From assembly GCA_963715055.1 (NCBI GenBank), contig CAVQRB010000023.1:92668-156667 (forward strand): a DNA stretch of 64,000 nucleotides, in the 5' to 3' direction. Shown piece by piece: positions 1 to 9,437 of the stretch. Each line of letters begins with the position of its first letter. Position 1 is the first letter of the stretch. The notes beneath the pieces are model-generated. The model searched no databases. It was not told the DNA's origin and was given only the letters and a program-made list of their open reading frames with translations. Position numbers and translations under genes: made by a program. Source of the stretch: CAVQRB01 sp963715055. GTDB lineage: Bacteria > Pseudomonadota > Alphaproteobacteria > Rhodobacterales > Rhodobacteraceae.

Positions 1-1
1 G

Positions 2-451
2 GGTGCGCCGCACGAGCTTGTCGTCGAGGTTGCGGGACCCGAAGCCATGCGCTGGGATGTCGGCGGTGAAACGGTACTTGTCCGTCGCAATGGCGCAGAC
101 TGGCAGATCGGCGGGCAAGTCGCTCCTGAGGTGGCCATCGACGGGCTGACGGTGACGGTGTTCGAGGCCTATGGGCTTGCCTTCGAGATCGTCGATCCGT
201 TGCAGCGGACCGGGGTGGCAGCGGGGGACGGCAACTTGATCGAAGCGCCGATGCCCGGCCTTGTGAAAATGCTGGACGCGCAGGCCGGGCAGTCGGTCAC
301 GAAGGGGGACAGGCTCGCGGTGCTGGAGGCCATGAAGATGGAGCACTCCCTGCTGGCCGCGCGGGACGGGGTCGTTGCGGAAGTCCTGGCCTCTGCCGGC
401 GATCAGGTCGAGGCGGGTGCTGCGCTGATCCGGCTGGAGGCGGAGACATGA
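2..451 (+). CDS. Acyl-CoA carboxylase alpha (biotin-carrying) subunit, 3' end only
   Basis: The gene runs off the left edge, so only the C-terminal ~150 residues are present. They end in a biotinyl-carrier domain with the biotin attachment motif EAMKMEH (lysine near residue 113 of the visible part) and the usual flanking glycines. The domain carries carboxybiotin between the biotin carboxylase and carboxyltransferase sites of a cytoplasmic acyl-CoA carboxylase. Downstream HMG-CoA lyase and an enoyl-CoA hydratase point to methylcrotonyl-CoA carboxylase (MccA/LiuD) of leucine degradation rather than acetyl- or propionyl-CoA carboxylase. That choice is inferred from context, because the diagnostic N-terminal part is missing. 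The stop overlaps the next start codon (ATGA), as expected inside an operon. Confidence 0.88.
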   Translation, partial: GAPHELVVEVAGPEAMRWDVGGETVLVRRNGADWQIGGQVAPEVAIDGLTVTVFEAYGLAFEIVDPLQRTGVAAGDGNLIEAPMPGLVKMLDAQAGQSVTKGDRLAVLEAMKMEHSLLAARDGVVAEVLASAGDQVEAGAALIRLEAET

Positions 452-1114
452 TCACCTTGCACCATTGCCCGCAGACGCGCTCCATGCGGACGCTTGTGGC
501 TGCTGCATGAGTTGGAGGTGCCGTTCCAGTTGCGCTCATACCCTTTCGACCGGACCCTGCGCAGCCCGGAGTTTCTGTCGCTTTCGCCCGCGGGTCGCGT
601 ACCGGCGCTTGAGATCGAGGGCGAGCGGATGTTCGAGACCGGTGCGATCACCGAATACCTTTGCGAACGCTTCAGCCCCGAGCGCCTGGGCCGGATGCCC
701 GGAAGCCCGGACCGGATGAGTTGGCTCGTCTGGGTGCATTTCGCCGAAACCTTGAGCCAGCATACGGCCGCGCTGACCCAGCAGCATGTGGCACTCTATG
801 AAGATCACATGCGCAGCCCGATCGTGATGAAGCTGGAAGCGGCGCGGGTCGGCAAATGCTACGCCGCGATCGAGGCACGGCTGAGCACGCCGATCGAGAA
901 GCGCGACTACCTTCTGACCTCAGGATTCTCGGCGGCGGATATCTCGGTGGGGCAGGCGGTCTACATGGCGCGGCATTTCGTGACGCTGGATGATTTCCCT
1001 GCGGTTGCGGCCTGGTACGCGCGGATCACCGCGCGCGAGAGTTTCGAGGCAGCGCTGCCCAGGGGCGACGGCATTTATTTGCAAGACTTTTATGCGCCCT
1101 GGCCCTTAGAGTGA
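448..1114 (+). pseudogene. Glutathione S-transferase family protein, frameshifted near its N-terminus
   Basis: The product resembles a thioredoxin-fold GST: the start overlaps the carboxylase stop and reads MITLHHCPQTRSMRT. The rest (LWLLHELEVPF, then SPAGRVPALEI and ETGAITEYL) lies in another frame. One extra base at about 490-494 separates the two; removing it gives a continuous protein of about 221 residues with the cis-proline VPAL motif of the GSH site and an alpha-helical C-terminal domain. GSTs of this type are common inside acyl-CoA degradation operons, but the substrate is unknown. A start at the TTG at 494 would lose the first beta strand, so the frameshift interpretation is better. 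A sequencing indel is as likely as a true pseudogene. Confidence 0.75.
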
Positions 1115-1145
1115 GGGTGGACGCTCGGATCTGGGAGGATATGCG

Positions 1146-2027
1146 ATGACGCTTGGACCTGTGGAACTCTTCGAGGTGGGGCCCCGCGACGGGTTGCAGA
1201 ACGAGGCGCGCGAGATACCGGTCGCCGAAAAGGTGGCGCTGGTGGATTGCCTCAGTCGCGCAGGCTTCAGCCGCATCGAGGTGGCGAGTTTCGTCTCGCC
1301 GAAATGGGTGCCGCAGATGGCGGGATCGGCGCAGGTGCTGGCGGGGATCAAGCGCGCCGATGGCGTGCGCTACACGGCTCTCACCCCGAACATGCGCGGC
1401 TTTGAGGATGCGCGGGCGGCCGGTGCGGATGAAATCGCCATCTTTGCCTCGGCTTCCGAAGGGTTCTCCAAGGCCAATATCAATGCGACCATCGCCGAGA
1501 GCATCGAACGTTTCGCGCCCATTCTGGAGGAAGCCCGCCACATCGACCTGCCGGTGCGCGGCTATGTCTCCTGCGTGATCGAATGCCCCTATGACGGGCC
1601 GGTTGCTCCGGCGGCGGTTGCAGCGGTGGCCGATCGGCTTTTCTCCATGGGATGCTATGAGATCAGCCTTGGCGACACCATCGGCGCGGGGACGCCTGAC
1701 AAGGTCGCGAAGATGCTTCTGGCGGTACGCAACGCGGTGCCAGCCCGCAGGCTCGCAGGTCATTTCCACGACACAAGGGGGCGGGCCATGGCCAATATCG
1801 ACGCGGCCTTGGCCATGGGGGTCCGGGTGTTCGACACGGCGGTCGCGGGCTTGGGCGGTTGCCCCTTCGCACCGGGTGCGGCGGGAAACGTGGCGACCGA
1901 AAGCGTCGCGCGCCACCTCAAGGCGCTGGGCTATCAGACCGGCCTCGACATCGACGTGATCGAGGAGGCGGCGGCGATGGCAAGGGCCATGCGTGGCCAC
2001 CCTGCGGGTGAGATCTTGGCGCAATAA
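1146..2027 (+). CDS. mvaB: Hydroxymethylglutaryl-CoA lyase
   Basis: This 293-residue protein of the HMGL-like TIM-barrel family splits HMG-CoA into acetoacetate and acetyl-CoA, the last step of leucine catabolism. The N-terminus carries EVGPRDGLQNE with the metal-binding aspartate, and the C-terminal part has AGLGGCPFAPGAAGN, the glycine-rich loop holding the catalytic cysteine of true HMG-CoA lyases. Metal-binding histidines are visible in GHFHDT. The start at 1146 has a GGAGG Shine-Dalgarno sequence eight to twelve bases upstream. It sits between the carboxylase and hydratase genes of the same pathway, on the same strand with short gaps. Confidence 0.94.
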   Translation: MTLGPVELFEVGPRDGLQNEAREIPVAEKVALVDCLSRAGFSRIEVASFVSPKWVPQMAGSAQVLAGIKRADGVRYTALTPNMRGFEDARAAGADEIAIFASASEGFSKANINATIAESIERFAPILEEARHIDLPVRGYVSCVIECPYDGPVAPAAVAAVADRLFSMGCYEISLGDTIGAGTPDKVAKMLLAVRNAVPARRLAGHFHDTRGRAMANIDAALAMGVRVFDTAVAGLGGCPFAPGAAGNVATESVARHLKALGYQTGLDIDVIEEAAAMARAMRGHPAGEILAQ

Positions 2028-2031
2028 CAGC

Positions 2032-2814
2032 ATGTTCGAGACTGTTTCGATCACGACGGATGCCCGCGGTGTGGCGCGCCTGACGCTGAACAGGCCGGAC
2101 AAGCACAATGCCCTGTCGGCGCAGATGATCGCGGAGTTGACGCAGGCCGCGGCGGACCTCGGCGCGGATGCGGGCGTGCGGGTTGTGGTGCTGGAGGGCG
2201 CGGGCAAGTCCTTCTGCGCGGGTGGCGATCTTGGCTGGATGCGCGACCAGATGGGCATGGATGCCGCCACAAGGTCGGCCGAGGCGCGCAAGCTCGCCCG
2301 GATGCTGGAGGCGCTCGACAGCCTGCCGAAACCGCTGATCGGGGCGGTGCAGGGCAATGCTTTCGGCGGTGGCATCGGCATGGCCTGCGTCTGCGATGTC
2401 GCCATCGGCGTGGAGACCGCGCGGTTCGGGCTGACGGAAACAAAGCTGGGCCTGATCCCGGCAACCATCGGGCCTTATGTGCTTGCGCGCATGGGCGAGG
2501 GACGCGCGCGGCGGGTCTTCATGTCGGCACGGCTTTTTGACGCAGATGAGGCGGTGACGCTCGGTATTCTGGCGCGCTCGGTTCCGGCGGAGGCGCTGGC
2601 GGCGGCGGTGGAGGCGGAAGTGGCACCCTATCTCGCCTGCGCGCCGGGCGCCGTGGCTGCGGCCAAGAAGCTCGCCCGCGACCTTGGGTCAGGCGTGGAT
2701 GCGGCGACCGTAGAACTATCGATCGCTGCGCTCGCCGCCCGCTGGGAGAGCGAGGAGGCCGCCGAGGGGATCGACGCATTTTTCGAAAAGCGCAAACCCG
2801 GTTGGGTCGGGTGA
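2032..2814 (+). CDS. Enoyl-CoA hydratase/isomerase, probably methylglutaconyl-CoA hydratase
   Basis: A 260-residue crotonase-fold protein. It shows the oxyanion-hole segments KSFCAGGDLGWM and NAFGGGIGMACVCD and the catalytic-region ETKLGLIPATIG. In this operon the expected reaction is hydration of 3-methylglutaconyl-CoA to HMG-CoA (LiuC), directly before HMG-CoA lyase; the assignment of substrate rests on context. An in-frame start exists at 1993 inside the lyase gene, but the ATG at 2032, five bases after the lyase stop, gives the normal crotonase N-terminus (MFETVSITTDARG). It appears to be the last gene of the liu cluster, since the next gene is on the other strand. Confidence 0.88.
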   Translation: MFETVSITTDARGVARLTLNRPDKHNALSAQMIAELTQAAADLGADAGVRVVVLEGAGKSFCAGGDLGWMRDQMGMDAATRSAEARKLARMLEALDSLPKPLIGAVQGNAFGGGIGMACVCDVAIGVETARFGLTETKLGLIPATIGPYVLARMGEGRARRVFMSARLFDADEAVTLGILARSVPAEALAAAVEAEVAPYLACAPGAVAAAKKLARDLGSGVDAATVELSIAALAARWESEEAAEGIDAFFEKRKPGWVG

Positions 2815-2851
2815 GAGAGTATTAGGCCGGGCGCCGCGTGGCCGGAAAGTG

Positions 2852-3625
2852 TCACTTGGTGGTGTAGCCGCCATTCACCAGAATGGTCTGACCGGTCATC
2901 CACCAGCCTTCCGAGACCATCATCCTGATCCAGGGCACGATGTCCTCCACATGGGTGAGGCCAGTCGGTGAGAATGGCGACAGCGCAGCCGCCGTCTTGT
3001 GATAGGCGACCGCATCCTCCCCTTCGGCAGGATAGAAGAAGGGCGTATCCATGGGGCCAGGACCGATGGCGTTCACGGAAATACCCCGCGCGCCGAATTC
3101 CTTGGACGCGGCCCGGGTGAAATGCTCGACTGGTGCCTTCATGCCTTCGTAGGCCGCATAGAAAGGCGTATACGCGCCGAGAAGCGAGGTCACGATGGTC
3201 ACGATTTTCCCGTTGTCGTTCAACGACTTCCCGGCTTCCTTGAGAAAGAAGAAAGCAGATTTGACATTTACGGCGCTCGAGTGATCGAATTCCGCTTCGG
3301 TGACGTCGAGTATCGGTTTCTTGATGACCATGCCGATTGTGTTGATCGCGATGTCGGGACGTCCGACGGAGGCTTCAACCTCCGCGAAGAGGCGCTCCAT
3401 CGCCCCGGCCGTGGTCAGATCGGCCTGGATGCTGACCGCTTTGGCGCCTGCGGCGCTTATGGCAGCGACAGTTTCCTCCGCAGCCGCTTTCGTGGACGCA
3501 CTGTTATAGTGGATCGCCACGGCCCGCGCCCCCTGTGTTGCGAAGTCGCGGGCAAGCATACCGCCTAGGTTCTTTGCGCCCCCGGTGATGAGCACTGTTT
3601 TTCCTTTGATCGAGTTTCTGGACAT
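2852..3625 (-). CDS. SDR family NAD(P)-dependent oxidoreductase
   Basis: A 257-residue classical short-chain dehydrogenase. The cofactor-binding motif TGGAKNLGG follows the first beta strand and the catalytic YEGMK (Tyr-x-x-x-Lys) is intact, with serine in VTSLLGAY; the usual NNAG is replaced by NTIG. The start at 3625 is chosen because AGGAG lies just upstream and the protein then begins MSRNSIKGKTVLITGG; the longer open frame to 3751 would overlap the LysR gene start. It is divergent from a LysR regulator with a shared promoter region, so it is probably that regulator's target. Substrate unknown. Confidence 0.88.
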   Translation of the reverse strand: MSRNSIKGKTVLITGGAKNLGGMLARDFATQGARAVAIHYNSASTKAAAEETVAAISAAGAKAVSIQADLTTAGAMERLFAEVEASVGRPDIAINTIGMVIKKPILDVTEAEFDHSSAVNVKSAFFFLKEAGKSLNDNGKIVTIVTSLLGAYTPFYAAYEGMKAPVEHFTRAASKEFGARGISVNAIGPGPMDTPFFYPAEGEDAVAYHKTAAALSPFSPTGLTHVEDIVPWIRMMVSEGWWMTGQTILVNGGYTTK

Positions 3626-3689
3626 CTTCGGCTCCTTTCGGTGCCGGGACGACACCGCGCCGTCCCGATCTCGTAGAAATAGAGGCAGT

Positions 3690-3737
3690 GACATGTCGGA
3701 AAAACTGGCAATACTTGACATTATATGTCGAAAAAAA
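3690..3737. promoter_or_regulatory. Divergent SDR/LysR promoter with two GACAT-ATGTC dyads
   Basis: The 124-bp gap between the divergent genes holds the perfect palindrome GACATGTC (3690-3697) and a spaced version GACAT-TAT-ATGTC (3717-3729). Each is followed by G(G)AAAAA, so ATGTCGGAAAAA and ATGTCGAAAAAAA also form a direct repeat with a 32-bp period, close to three helical turns. This is the layout expected of a LysR operator (recognition plus activation site). The second copy lies about 20 bp before the regulator's start. Binding is inferred, not shown. Confidence 0.6.
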
Positions 3738-3749
3738 TGAACAATAGGC

Positions 3750-4658
3750 ATGGATCGAATTCGTCAGTTGGAAACCTTTGTGCAGGTCACGGAAAGCGGG
3801 AACTTCACGCGGGCCGCGGCGGCGCTCGGGGTTCCGCGTTCTACCGTATCCACGGTCATTCAGGCGCTAGAGGACAGGCTTGGGACCCAATTGCTGCGCC
3901 GGTCCACGCGCAGCATGGTCCTGACCGATGACGGCCAGAGGTTCCTGAAGCGCGCGCGAGAGTTGATCGATGCGATGGGTGTGGTGGAACACATGTTCCG
4001 ATCGCCCGCCGAACGTCTGAGTGGCAGGCTTCGTGTCGACATGCCCGGAAGAATTGGTTGCAGATATATCGTTCCCGCCTTGCCCGACTTTCTGGGCCAT
4101 CACCCTGAATTGCAGGTCGAGGTGAACTCCAGCGACCGCAGAATTGAGCTTCTCTCGGAAGGCGTCGATTGCGTGATCCGATTCGGCGTGCTGGAAGATG
4201 CGGATATCATCTGCCGCAAGCTCGGAGATGTTGACGTCGTCACCTGCGCAAGCCCTGCGTATCTGGAAGCGCATGGTCTGCCACGCGATCTGCCGGACCT
4301 TGCTCACCACCAGGTCGTTCACTACGCCAGCGGTCAGAGCGTGCAGGCCCCGGGGATCTCCTGCCGGCGTGGCGACAGGGATATCAACCATCCCGTTCGA
4401 GCGCGCGTTACGGTGAACAACATCGACACCTACATCGCCGCGGCCCGTGCCGGCCTCGGCCTGATTCAGGTTCCCCGTTTCGATGTGGCCGACTTGCTTG
4501 AGCAGGGGGTGCTGGTGCGCGTGCTCGACAGGCTTGACGTCCCGCCTTTGCAGGTGTCGCTACTCCATGCCAGACGCAGGAACCTGCCTGTTCGGATTTC
4601 CGCTTTTGAAGCCTGGGTAACCCGCCTGCTTTCGGAGCGAGGCGTGTTCGCGGCATGA
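3750..4658 (+). CDS. LysR family transcriptional regulator
   Basis: A 302-residue LysR-type regulator: winged helix-turn-helix in residues 1-60 (MDRIRQLETFVQVTESG, AAAALGVPRSTVS) followed by a periplasmic-binding-protein-like effector domain. The sequence resembles the CrgA/DmlR-like subgroup (RSTRSMVLTDDG after the HTH, then SGRLRVDMPG). It is transcribed away from the SDR gene and probably regulates it and itself through the dyads in the shared promoter. No effector can be predicted. Confidence 0.92.
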   Translation: MDRIRQLETFVQVTESGNFTRAAAALGVPRSTVSTVIQALEDRLGTQLLRRSTRSMVLTDDGQRFLKRARELIDAMGVVEHMFRSPAERLSGRLRVDMPGRIGCRYIVPALPDFLGHHPELQVEVNSSDRRIELLSEGVDCVIRFGVLEDADIICRKLGDVDVVTCASPAYLEAHGLPRDLPDLAHHQVVHYASGQSVQAPGISCRRGDRDINHPVRARVTVNNIDTYIAAARAGLGLIQVPRFDVADLLEQGVLVRVLDRLDVPPLQVSLLHARRRNLPVRISAFEAWVTRLLSERGVFAA

Positions 4659-4758
4659 CAGTCGTTGCATGGGCTATGCGGGCGGCATGGCCTGGCTCCG
4701 CGCGCCGACGCCTGCATCAGAAGAAAAGCCTTGTCGGTCCGTTCAAATTGTCAGCGGG

Positions 4759-4797
4759 TTGACAGGTTTCGCTGCCCACTCCGGTTGACCCTGTCAA
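4759..4797. promoter_or_regulatory. Inverted repeat TTGACAGG-N23-CCTGTCAA upstream of nuoA
   Basis: The 221-bp gap between lysR and nuoA must contain the start of the nuo operon. It holds an 8-bp perfect dyad, TTGACAGG at 4759-4766 and CCTGTCAA at 4790-4797, with a further GGTTGACC between the arms. The left arm contains a consensus-like -35 hexamer TTGACA, but no convincing -10 was found at 16-18 bp. It could be an operator for a dimeric regulator. The rest of the gap shows no open frame with gene-like features. Confidence 0.4.
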
Positions 4798-4879
4798 AGC
4801 ACAGGCGTAAACCAATGGTGCCCCTCTCGCCGCGGGGCAGCATGACTGCGCATGCGCATGAGACAAAAGGAGCCATCCC

Positions 4880-5772
<893 letters not shown>

Positions 5773-5783
5773 GAGGAGTTGGG

Positions 5784-6389
5784 ATGTCTGACGCATTGAA
5801 AGAACTTGGCAGCTATATCGAGGCCAAACGCACCGATTGCGTGCTCGACTGGGGCGTGAGCCATGGCGAGTTGAACCTCGATGTGACGCTGTCGAACATC
5901 GTGGGGCTCGTGGAGTTCCTGCGCAACGACGCCACCTGCCGCTTTTCCAGCCTCGTCGACATCACGGCGGTGGATTACGCGGGTCGGGCGAAACGCTTCG
6001 ACGTGGTCTACCACTTCCTGTCGATGTATCAGAACCAGCGGATTCGCCTGCGTGTGAGCGTTCGCGAGGATGACATGGTGCCCTCGATCACCTCGGTGCA
6101 CCCCTCGGCCAACTGGTTCGAGCGGGAGGTCTTCGACATGTTCGGGATTCTCTTCTCGGGGCATCCGGACCTGAGGCGCATTCTCACCGATTACGGCTTT
6201 CGCGGCTATCCGTTGCGCAAGGACTTCCCGACCACTGGCTATACCGAAGTGCGCTACGACGAGGCGCAGAAGCGCGTGGTCTATGAGCCTGTGAGCCTCG
6301 TGCAGGAATACCGGCAATTCGACTTCATGTCGCCCTGGGAAGGGGCCGAGTACATCCTTCCGGGAGACGAGAAACAGGAGACGAAGTGA
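5784..6389 (+). CDS. nuoC: NADH-quinone oxidoreductase subunit C
   Basis: 201-residue peripheral-arm subunit (30-kDa family). The family signature is present in ERETFDMFG-like form ([20 protein letters not shown]) and in [12 protein letters not shown]. It is separate from NuoD here, unlike the fused NuoCD of E. coli. The start at 5784 follows a GAGAGGAG Shine-Dalgarno sequence by about seven bases; the longer open frame overlaps nuoB. The stop shares bases with the start of the next small gene (TGATGG). Confidence 0.95.
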   Translation: MSDALKELGSYIEAKRTDCVLDWGVSHGELNLDVTLSNIVGLVEFLRNDATCRFSSLVDITAVDYAGRAKRFDVVYHFLSMYQNQRIRLRVSVREDDMVPSITSVHPSANWFEREVFDMFGILFSGHPDLRRILTDYGFRGYPLRKDFPTTGYTEVRYDEAQKRVVYEPVSLVQEYRQFDFMSPWEGAEYILPGDEKQETK

Positions 6390-6562
6390 TGGAAGGCTTC
6401 ATCTGGCTTGTCATCATGGCCCTTACGGTCATTCCCTTGCTGAAACTGCTGCCGCATTTCGGGATCAACAAGTATTGGGCGCTTGCAGCGATCATCCCGC
6501 TTGGCCTCCTGGGGCTGATCTGGTGGATGAGCATCAAGCTTCAGGAACTGGAGCGCAGATGA
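6389..6562 (+). CDS. Small two-helix membrane protein in the nuo operon
   Basis: A 57-residue open frame overlaps the last base of nuoC's stop and ends on the start of the next gene (ATGATGG), so it is translationally coupled on both sides. The product starts [16 protein letters not shown] and has two hydrophobic segments (about residues 4-20 and 29-48) separated by a short basic loop, and ends in charged QELERR. No family is recognised. Its tight coupling suggests a real gene, perhaps an assembly factor or accessory peptide of complex I. Confidence 0.65.
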   Translation: MEGFIWLVIMALTVIPLLKLLPHFGINKYWALAAIIPLGLLGLIWWMSIKLQELERR

Positions 6563-6948
6563 TGGACGGGGCGGCTGGCAGCAACCGTGACGCCGTGCGC
6601 GAAGCGGCACTGGTCTATTGCGACGCCGTGTATTTCGCACGGGCCGACGTCTTCGAGGATCTCTGTCACGACAGCTTTCAGATGACGCTGATCGACGCTG
6701 GCAAGGCAACCTTCTGGGACAAGGCCGCTTATCTTGAACGGGTGCGCGGGCGCGTCGCCTTCCCGGCACCTGCGAAGTATGAAATCCTCGGGTTGGATGT
6801 GGCGGGCGACGAGATGGCGCGTGTGCACCTCACGGTCGATGTGCCGCCGCTGCGCTACGAGGATCACCTCGGCTTCGTTCATGTGGACGGGGCGTGGAAA
6901 CTGTTGACAAAGGTGTTCCGCAAGGCGGCGCATCTGGCAAAGGAGTAA
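6559..6948 (+). CDS. NTF2-like (putative lumazine-binding type) protein
   Basis: 129 residues with the SnoaL/NTF2-like alpha-beta cone pattern: an N-terminal helix ([20 protein letters not shown]), the [10 protein letters not shown] segment, and alternating strands ending in [13 protein letters not shown]. This matches the lumazine-binding-2/NTF2 family in arrangement; ligand or enzymatic role is unknown. Its start overlaps the preceding gene by four bases, and nuoD begins six bases after its stop, so it is co-transcribed with complex I. No signal peptide, so cytoplasmic. Confidence 0.75.
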   Translation: MMDGAAGSNRDAVREAALVYCDAVYFARADVFEDLCHDSFQMTLIDAGKATFWDKAAYLERVRGRVAFPAPAKYEILGLDVAGDEMARVHLTVDVPPLRYEDHLGFVHVDGAWKLLTKVFRKAAHLAKE

Positions 6949-6953
6949 AGACC

Positions 6954-8177
6954 ATGATGGACGGCTCCAAAGGTTTCGAAGACGCCCTCACGGGCGAGCA
7001 GAAGATCCGGAACTTCAACATCAACTTCGGCCCGCAGCACCCTGCGGCTCACGGCGTTCTGCGCCTGGTGCTGGAGCTTGACGGCGAGATCGTCGAGCGC
7101 TGTGATCCGCATATCGGCTTGCTGCACCGGGGCACCGAGAAGCTGATGGAGAGCCGGACCTACCTTCAGAACCTGCCGTATTTCGACCGGCTCGACTATG
7201 TCGCGCCAATGAACCAGGAGCACGCCTGGTGCCTCGCGATCGAGAAGCTGACCGGAGTGAAGGTGCCACGCCGCGCCTCGCTCATCCGGGTGCTCTTCTG
7301 CGAGATCGGCCGGGTGCTCAATCACCTGCTGAACGTGACGACGCAAGCCATGGACGTGGGCGCGCTGACGCCGCCGCTCTGGGGCTTCGAGGAGCGCGAG
7401 AAGCTCATGGTCTTCTACGAGCGGGCCTGCGGGGCACGTCTGCACGCGGCCTATTTCCGTCCCGGCGGCGTGCATCAGGATCTGCCTGACGCGCTGGTCG
7501 ATGACATCGAGACATGGGCGAAGGAATTTCCGGCAAAGCTGCAGGACATCGACGACCTGCTGACGGAAAACCGGATCTTCAAGCAGCGCAACGCCGATAT
7601 CGGCGTGGTCAGCGAGCAGGATATCCTCGATTACGGCTTCTCCGGCGTCATGGTGCGCGGATCGGGGCTCGCCTGGGACCTGCGGCGCGCGCAACCTTAT
7701 GAATGCTACGACGAATTCGAGTTCCAGATCCCCATCGGCAAGAACGGCGACTGCTACGATCGCTATCTTGTGCGGATGGAGGAGATGCGTCAGTCGGTGT
7801 CGATCATCCTTCAAGCGGTCGAGAAACTGCGCGCCCCTGAAGGCCGGGGCGATATCCTCGCCCGGGGCAAGATCACCCCGCCGTCGCGGTCGGACATGAA
7901 GACCTCGATGGAGAGCCTGATCCACCACTTCAAGCTCTACACCGAAGGGTTCCACGTGCCCGAAGGCGAGGTCTATTGCGCCGTCGAGGCGCCCAAGGGC
8001 GAGTTCGGTGTCTACCTCGTGGCCGATGGCACCAACAAACCCTACCGCGCCAAGATCCGCGCCCCCGGTTTCCTGCACCTGCAGGCGATGGACCACATGT
8101 CGCGCGGCCACCAGCTTGCGGACGTGGCGGCGATCATCGGGACCATGGACGTGGTTTTTGGAGAGATTGATCGGTGA
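6954..8177 (+). CDS. nuoD: NADH-quinone oxidoreductase subunit D
   Basis: 407-residue 49-kDa-type subunit forming the quinone cavity with NuoB. Family signatures are [27 protein letters not shown], and the C-terminal [10 protein letters not shown] ending. The conserved histidine and tyrosine of the quinone site fall in GPQHPAAHG and in the DRLDYV segment. The start at 6954 has AAAGGAG upstream; an adjacent ATG at 6957 is also possible. The longer upstream frame runs inside the NTF2-like gene and is not used. Confidence 0.96.
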   Translation: MMDGSKGFEDALTGEQKIRNFNINFGPQHPAAHGVLRLVLELDGEIVERCDPHIGLLHRGTEKLMESRTYLQNLPYFDRLDYVAPMNQEHAWCLAIEKLTGVKVPRRASLIRVLFCEIGRVLNHLLNVTTQAMDVGALTPPLWGFEEREKLMVFYERACGARLHAAYFRPGGVHQDLPDALVDDIETWAKEFPAKLQDIDDLLTENRIFKQRNADIGVVSEQDILDYGFSGVMVRGSGLAWDLRRAQPYECYDEFEFQIPIGKNGDCYDRYLVRMEEMRQSVSIILQAVEKLRAPEGRGDILARGKITPPSRSDMKTSMESLIHHFKLYTEGFHVPEGEVYCAVEAPKGEFGVYLVADGTNKPYRAKIRAPGFLHLQAMDHMSRGHQLADVAAIIGTMDVVFGEIDR

Positions 8178-8267
8178 GATTACGGACTACTGCCGGACCC
8201 TGTGCCTGCCGGTCTTCAGTTGCGTCCGGTCAAAGCGTCGACCGAATTGTGAAAGAATAGAAACGAT

Positions 8268-9398
8268 ATGCTCCGCCGTCTTCATCCCGACCAACCGACA
8301 AGCTTTGCTTTCACTCCTGGCAATCAGGCCTGGGCCGAGGGGCAGATCACGAAATACCCCGAAGGTCGTCAGGCCTCGGCAATCATTCCGCTGTTGTGGC
8401 GGGCGCAGGAGCAGGAGGGCTGGCTCTCTCGCCCAGCCATCGAGCACGTGGCCTCGATGCTCGGCATGCAGTACATCCGCGCGCTGGAAGTCGCGACCTT
8501 CTACTTCATGTTCCAGCTGCAACCCGTTGGCGCGATTGCGCATATACAGGTCTGCGGCACGACCTCCTGCATGATCTGCGGGGCCGAGGATCTGGTGGCG
8601 GTCTGCAAGTCGAAAATCGCTCCCAAGGCGCATCAGCTCTCGGCGGATGGCAATTTTTCCTGGGAAGAGGTCGAGTGCCTCGGGTCCTGCTCGAACGCGC
8701 CGATGGCGCAGATCGGCAAGGATTACTACGAAGACCTGACTGCCGCGCGCCTGGGCGAGATCATCGACGAGTTGGCGGCGGGCAAGGTGCCGGTGCCGGG
8801 ACCGCAGAACGGGCGCTACGCGGCGGAGCCGCTCAAGGGGCTGACGTCGCTCAAGGAATATGACAGCGGCCGGACCCAGTACAATGCGAGCGTGCAATTG
8901 GCGGTGGATATCGGCGATACGGTCAAACGCATCGACGGCACCGAAGTGCCGCTGGTCATGCCGTGGCAGGGCAAACCCGCCAATGCCTCGGGCAAGCCCG
9001 CCAAGGCGCCGCGCCCGGCCAAGGGCAAGCCTGCGGACGCAACCGGCGTCACCGAACAGGCGGCGACCGCGCAGTCGAAGGCCAAGCCCGTGTCCAAATC
9101 CGACCCGGCGACCGGCAGCAAGCCGAAAACCATGAAAGCCGCGCGCAAGGCGGGGGCGGACAATCTCAAGCTTATCAAGGGCGTGGGCCCCAAGCTTGAA
9201 AAGCTGCTCAACAGCATGGGCTTCTTTCATTTCGACCAGATTGCTGCTTGGACGGCGGCGGAAATCGCCTGGGTCGATGACAATCTTGAAGGCTTCAAGG
9301 GCCGGGTCAGTCGCGATAACTGGGTCGCGCAGGCGCGCATCCTCGCCGAAGGTGGTGAGACGGAATTTTCCCAAAGAGAGAAAAAAGACGGTAAGTAG
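8268..9398 (+). CDS. nuoE: NADH-quinone oxidoreductase subunit E with C-terminal helix-hairpin-helix extension
   Basis: 376 residues, much longer than a minimal NuoE. Residues 1 to about 200 are the normal subunit, with a thioredoxin-like 2Fe-2S domain (N1a) showing [11 protein letters not shown] and CLGSCSNAP. An Ala/Lys/Pro-rich linker follows (about 220-290), then a compact domain (about 296-370) beginning [17 protein letters not shown], with [17 protein letters not shown] near its end. The GVGPKLE motif is helix-hairpin-helix-like. The same domain ends the next gene's product. A 90-bp gap without a gene precedes the start, and the ribosome site is weak (GAAAGAATAG). Confidence 0.94.
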   Translation: MLRRLHPDQPTSFAFTPGNQAWAEGQITKYPEGRQASAIIPLLWRAQEQEGWLSRPAIEHVASMLGMQYIRALEVATFYFMFQLQPVGAIAHIQVCGTTSCMICGAEDLVAVCKSKIAPKAHQLSADGNFSWEEVECLGSCSNAPMAQIGKDYYEDLTAARLGEIIDELAAGKVPVPGPQNGRYAAEPLKGLTSLKEYDSGRTQYNASVQLAVDIGDTVKRIDGTEVPLVMPWQGKPANASGKPAKAPRPAKGKPADATGVTEQAATAQSKAKPVSKSDPATGSKPKTMKAARKAGADNLKLIKGVGPKLEKLLNSMGFFHFDQIAAWTAAEIAWVDDNLEGFKGRVSRDNWVAQARILAEGGETEFSQREKKDGK

Positions 9399-9437
9399 GA
9401 AGCATTGTTTTTGAAATAACCGGGATGAGGACCTCTT

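Noticed and set aside
1026..2468. 480-codon minus-strand frame opposite the liu genes
   Set aside because: Antisense to HMG-CoA lyase and the hydratase; no gene-like motifs.
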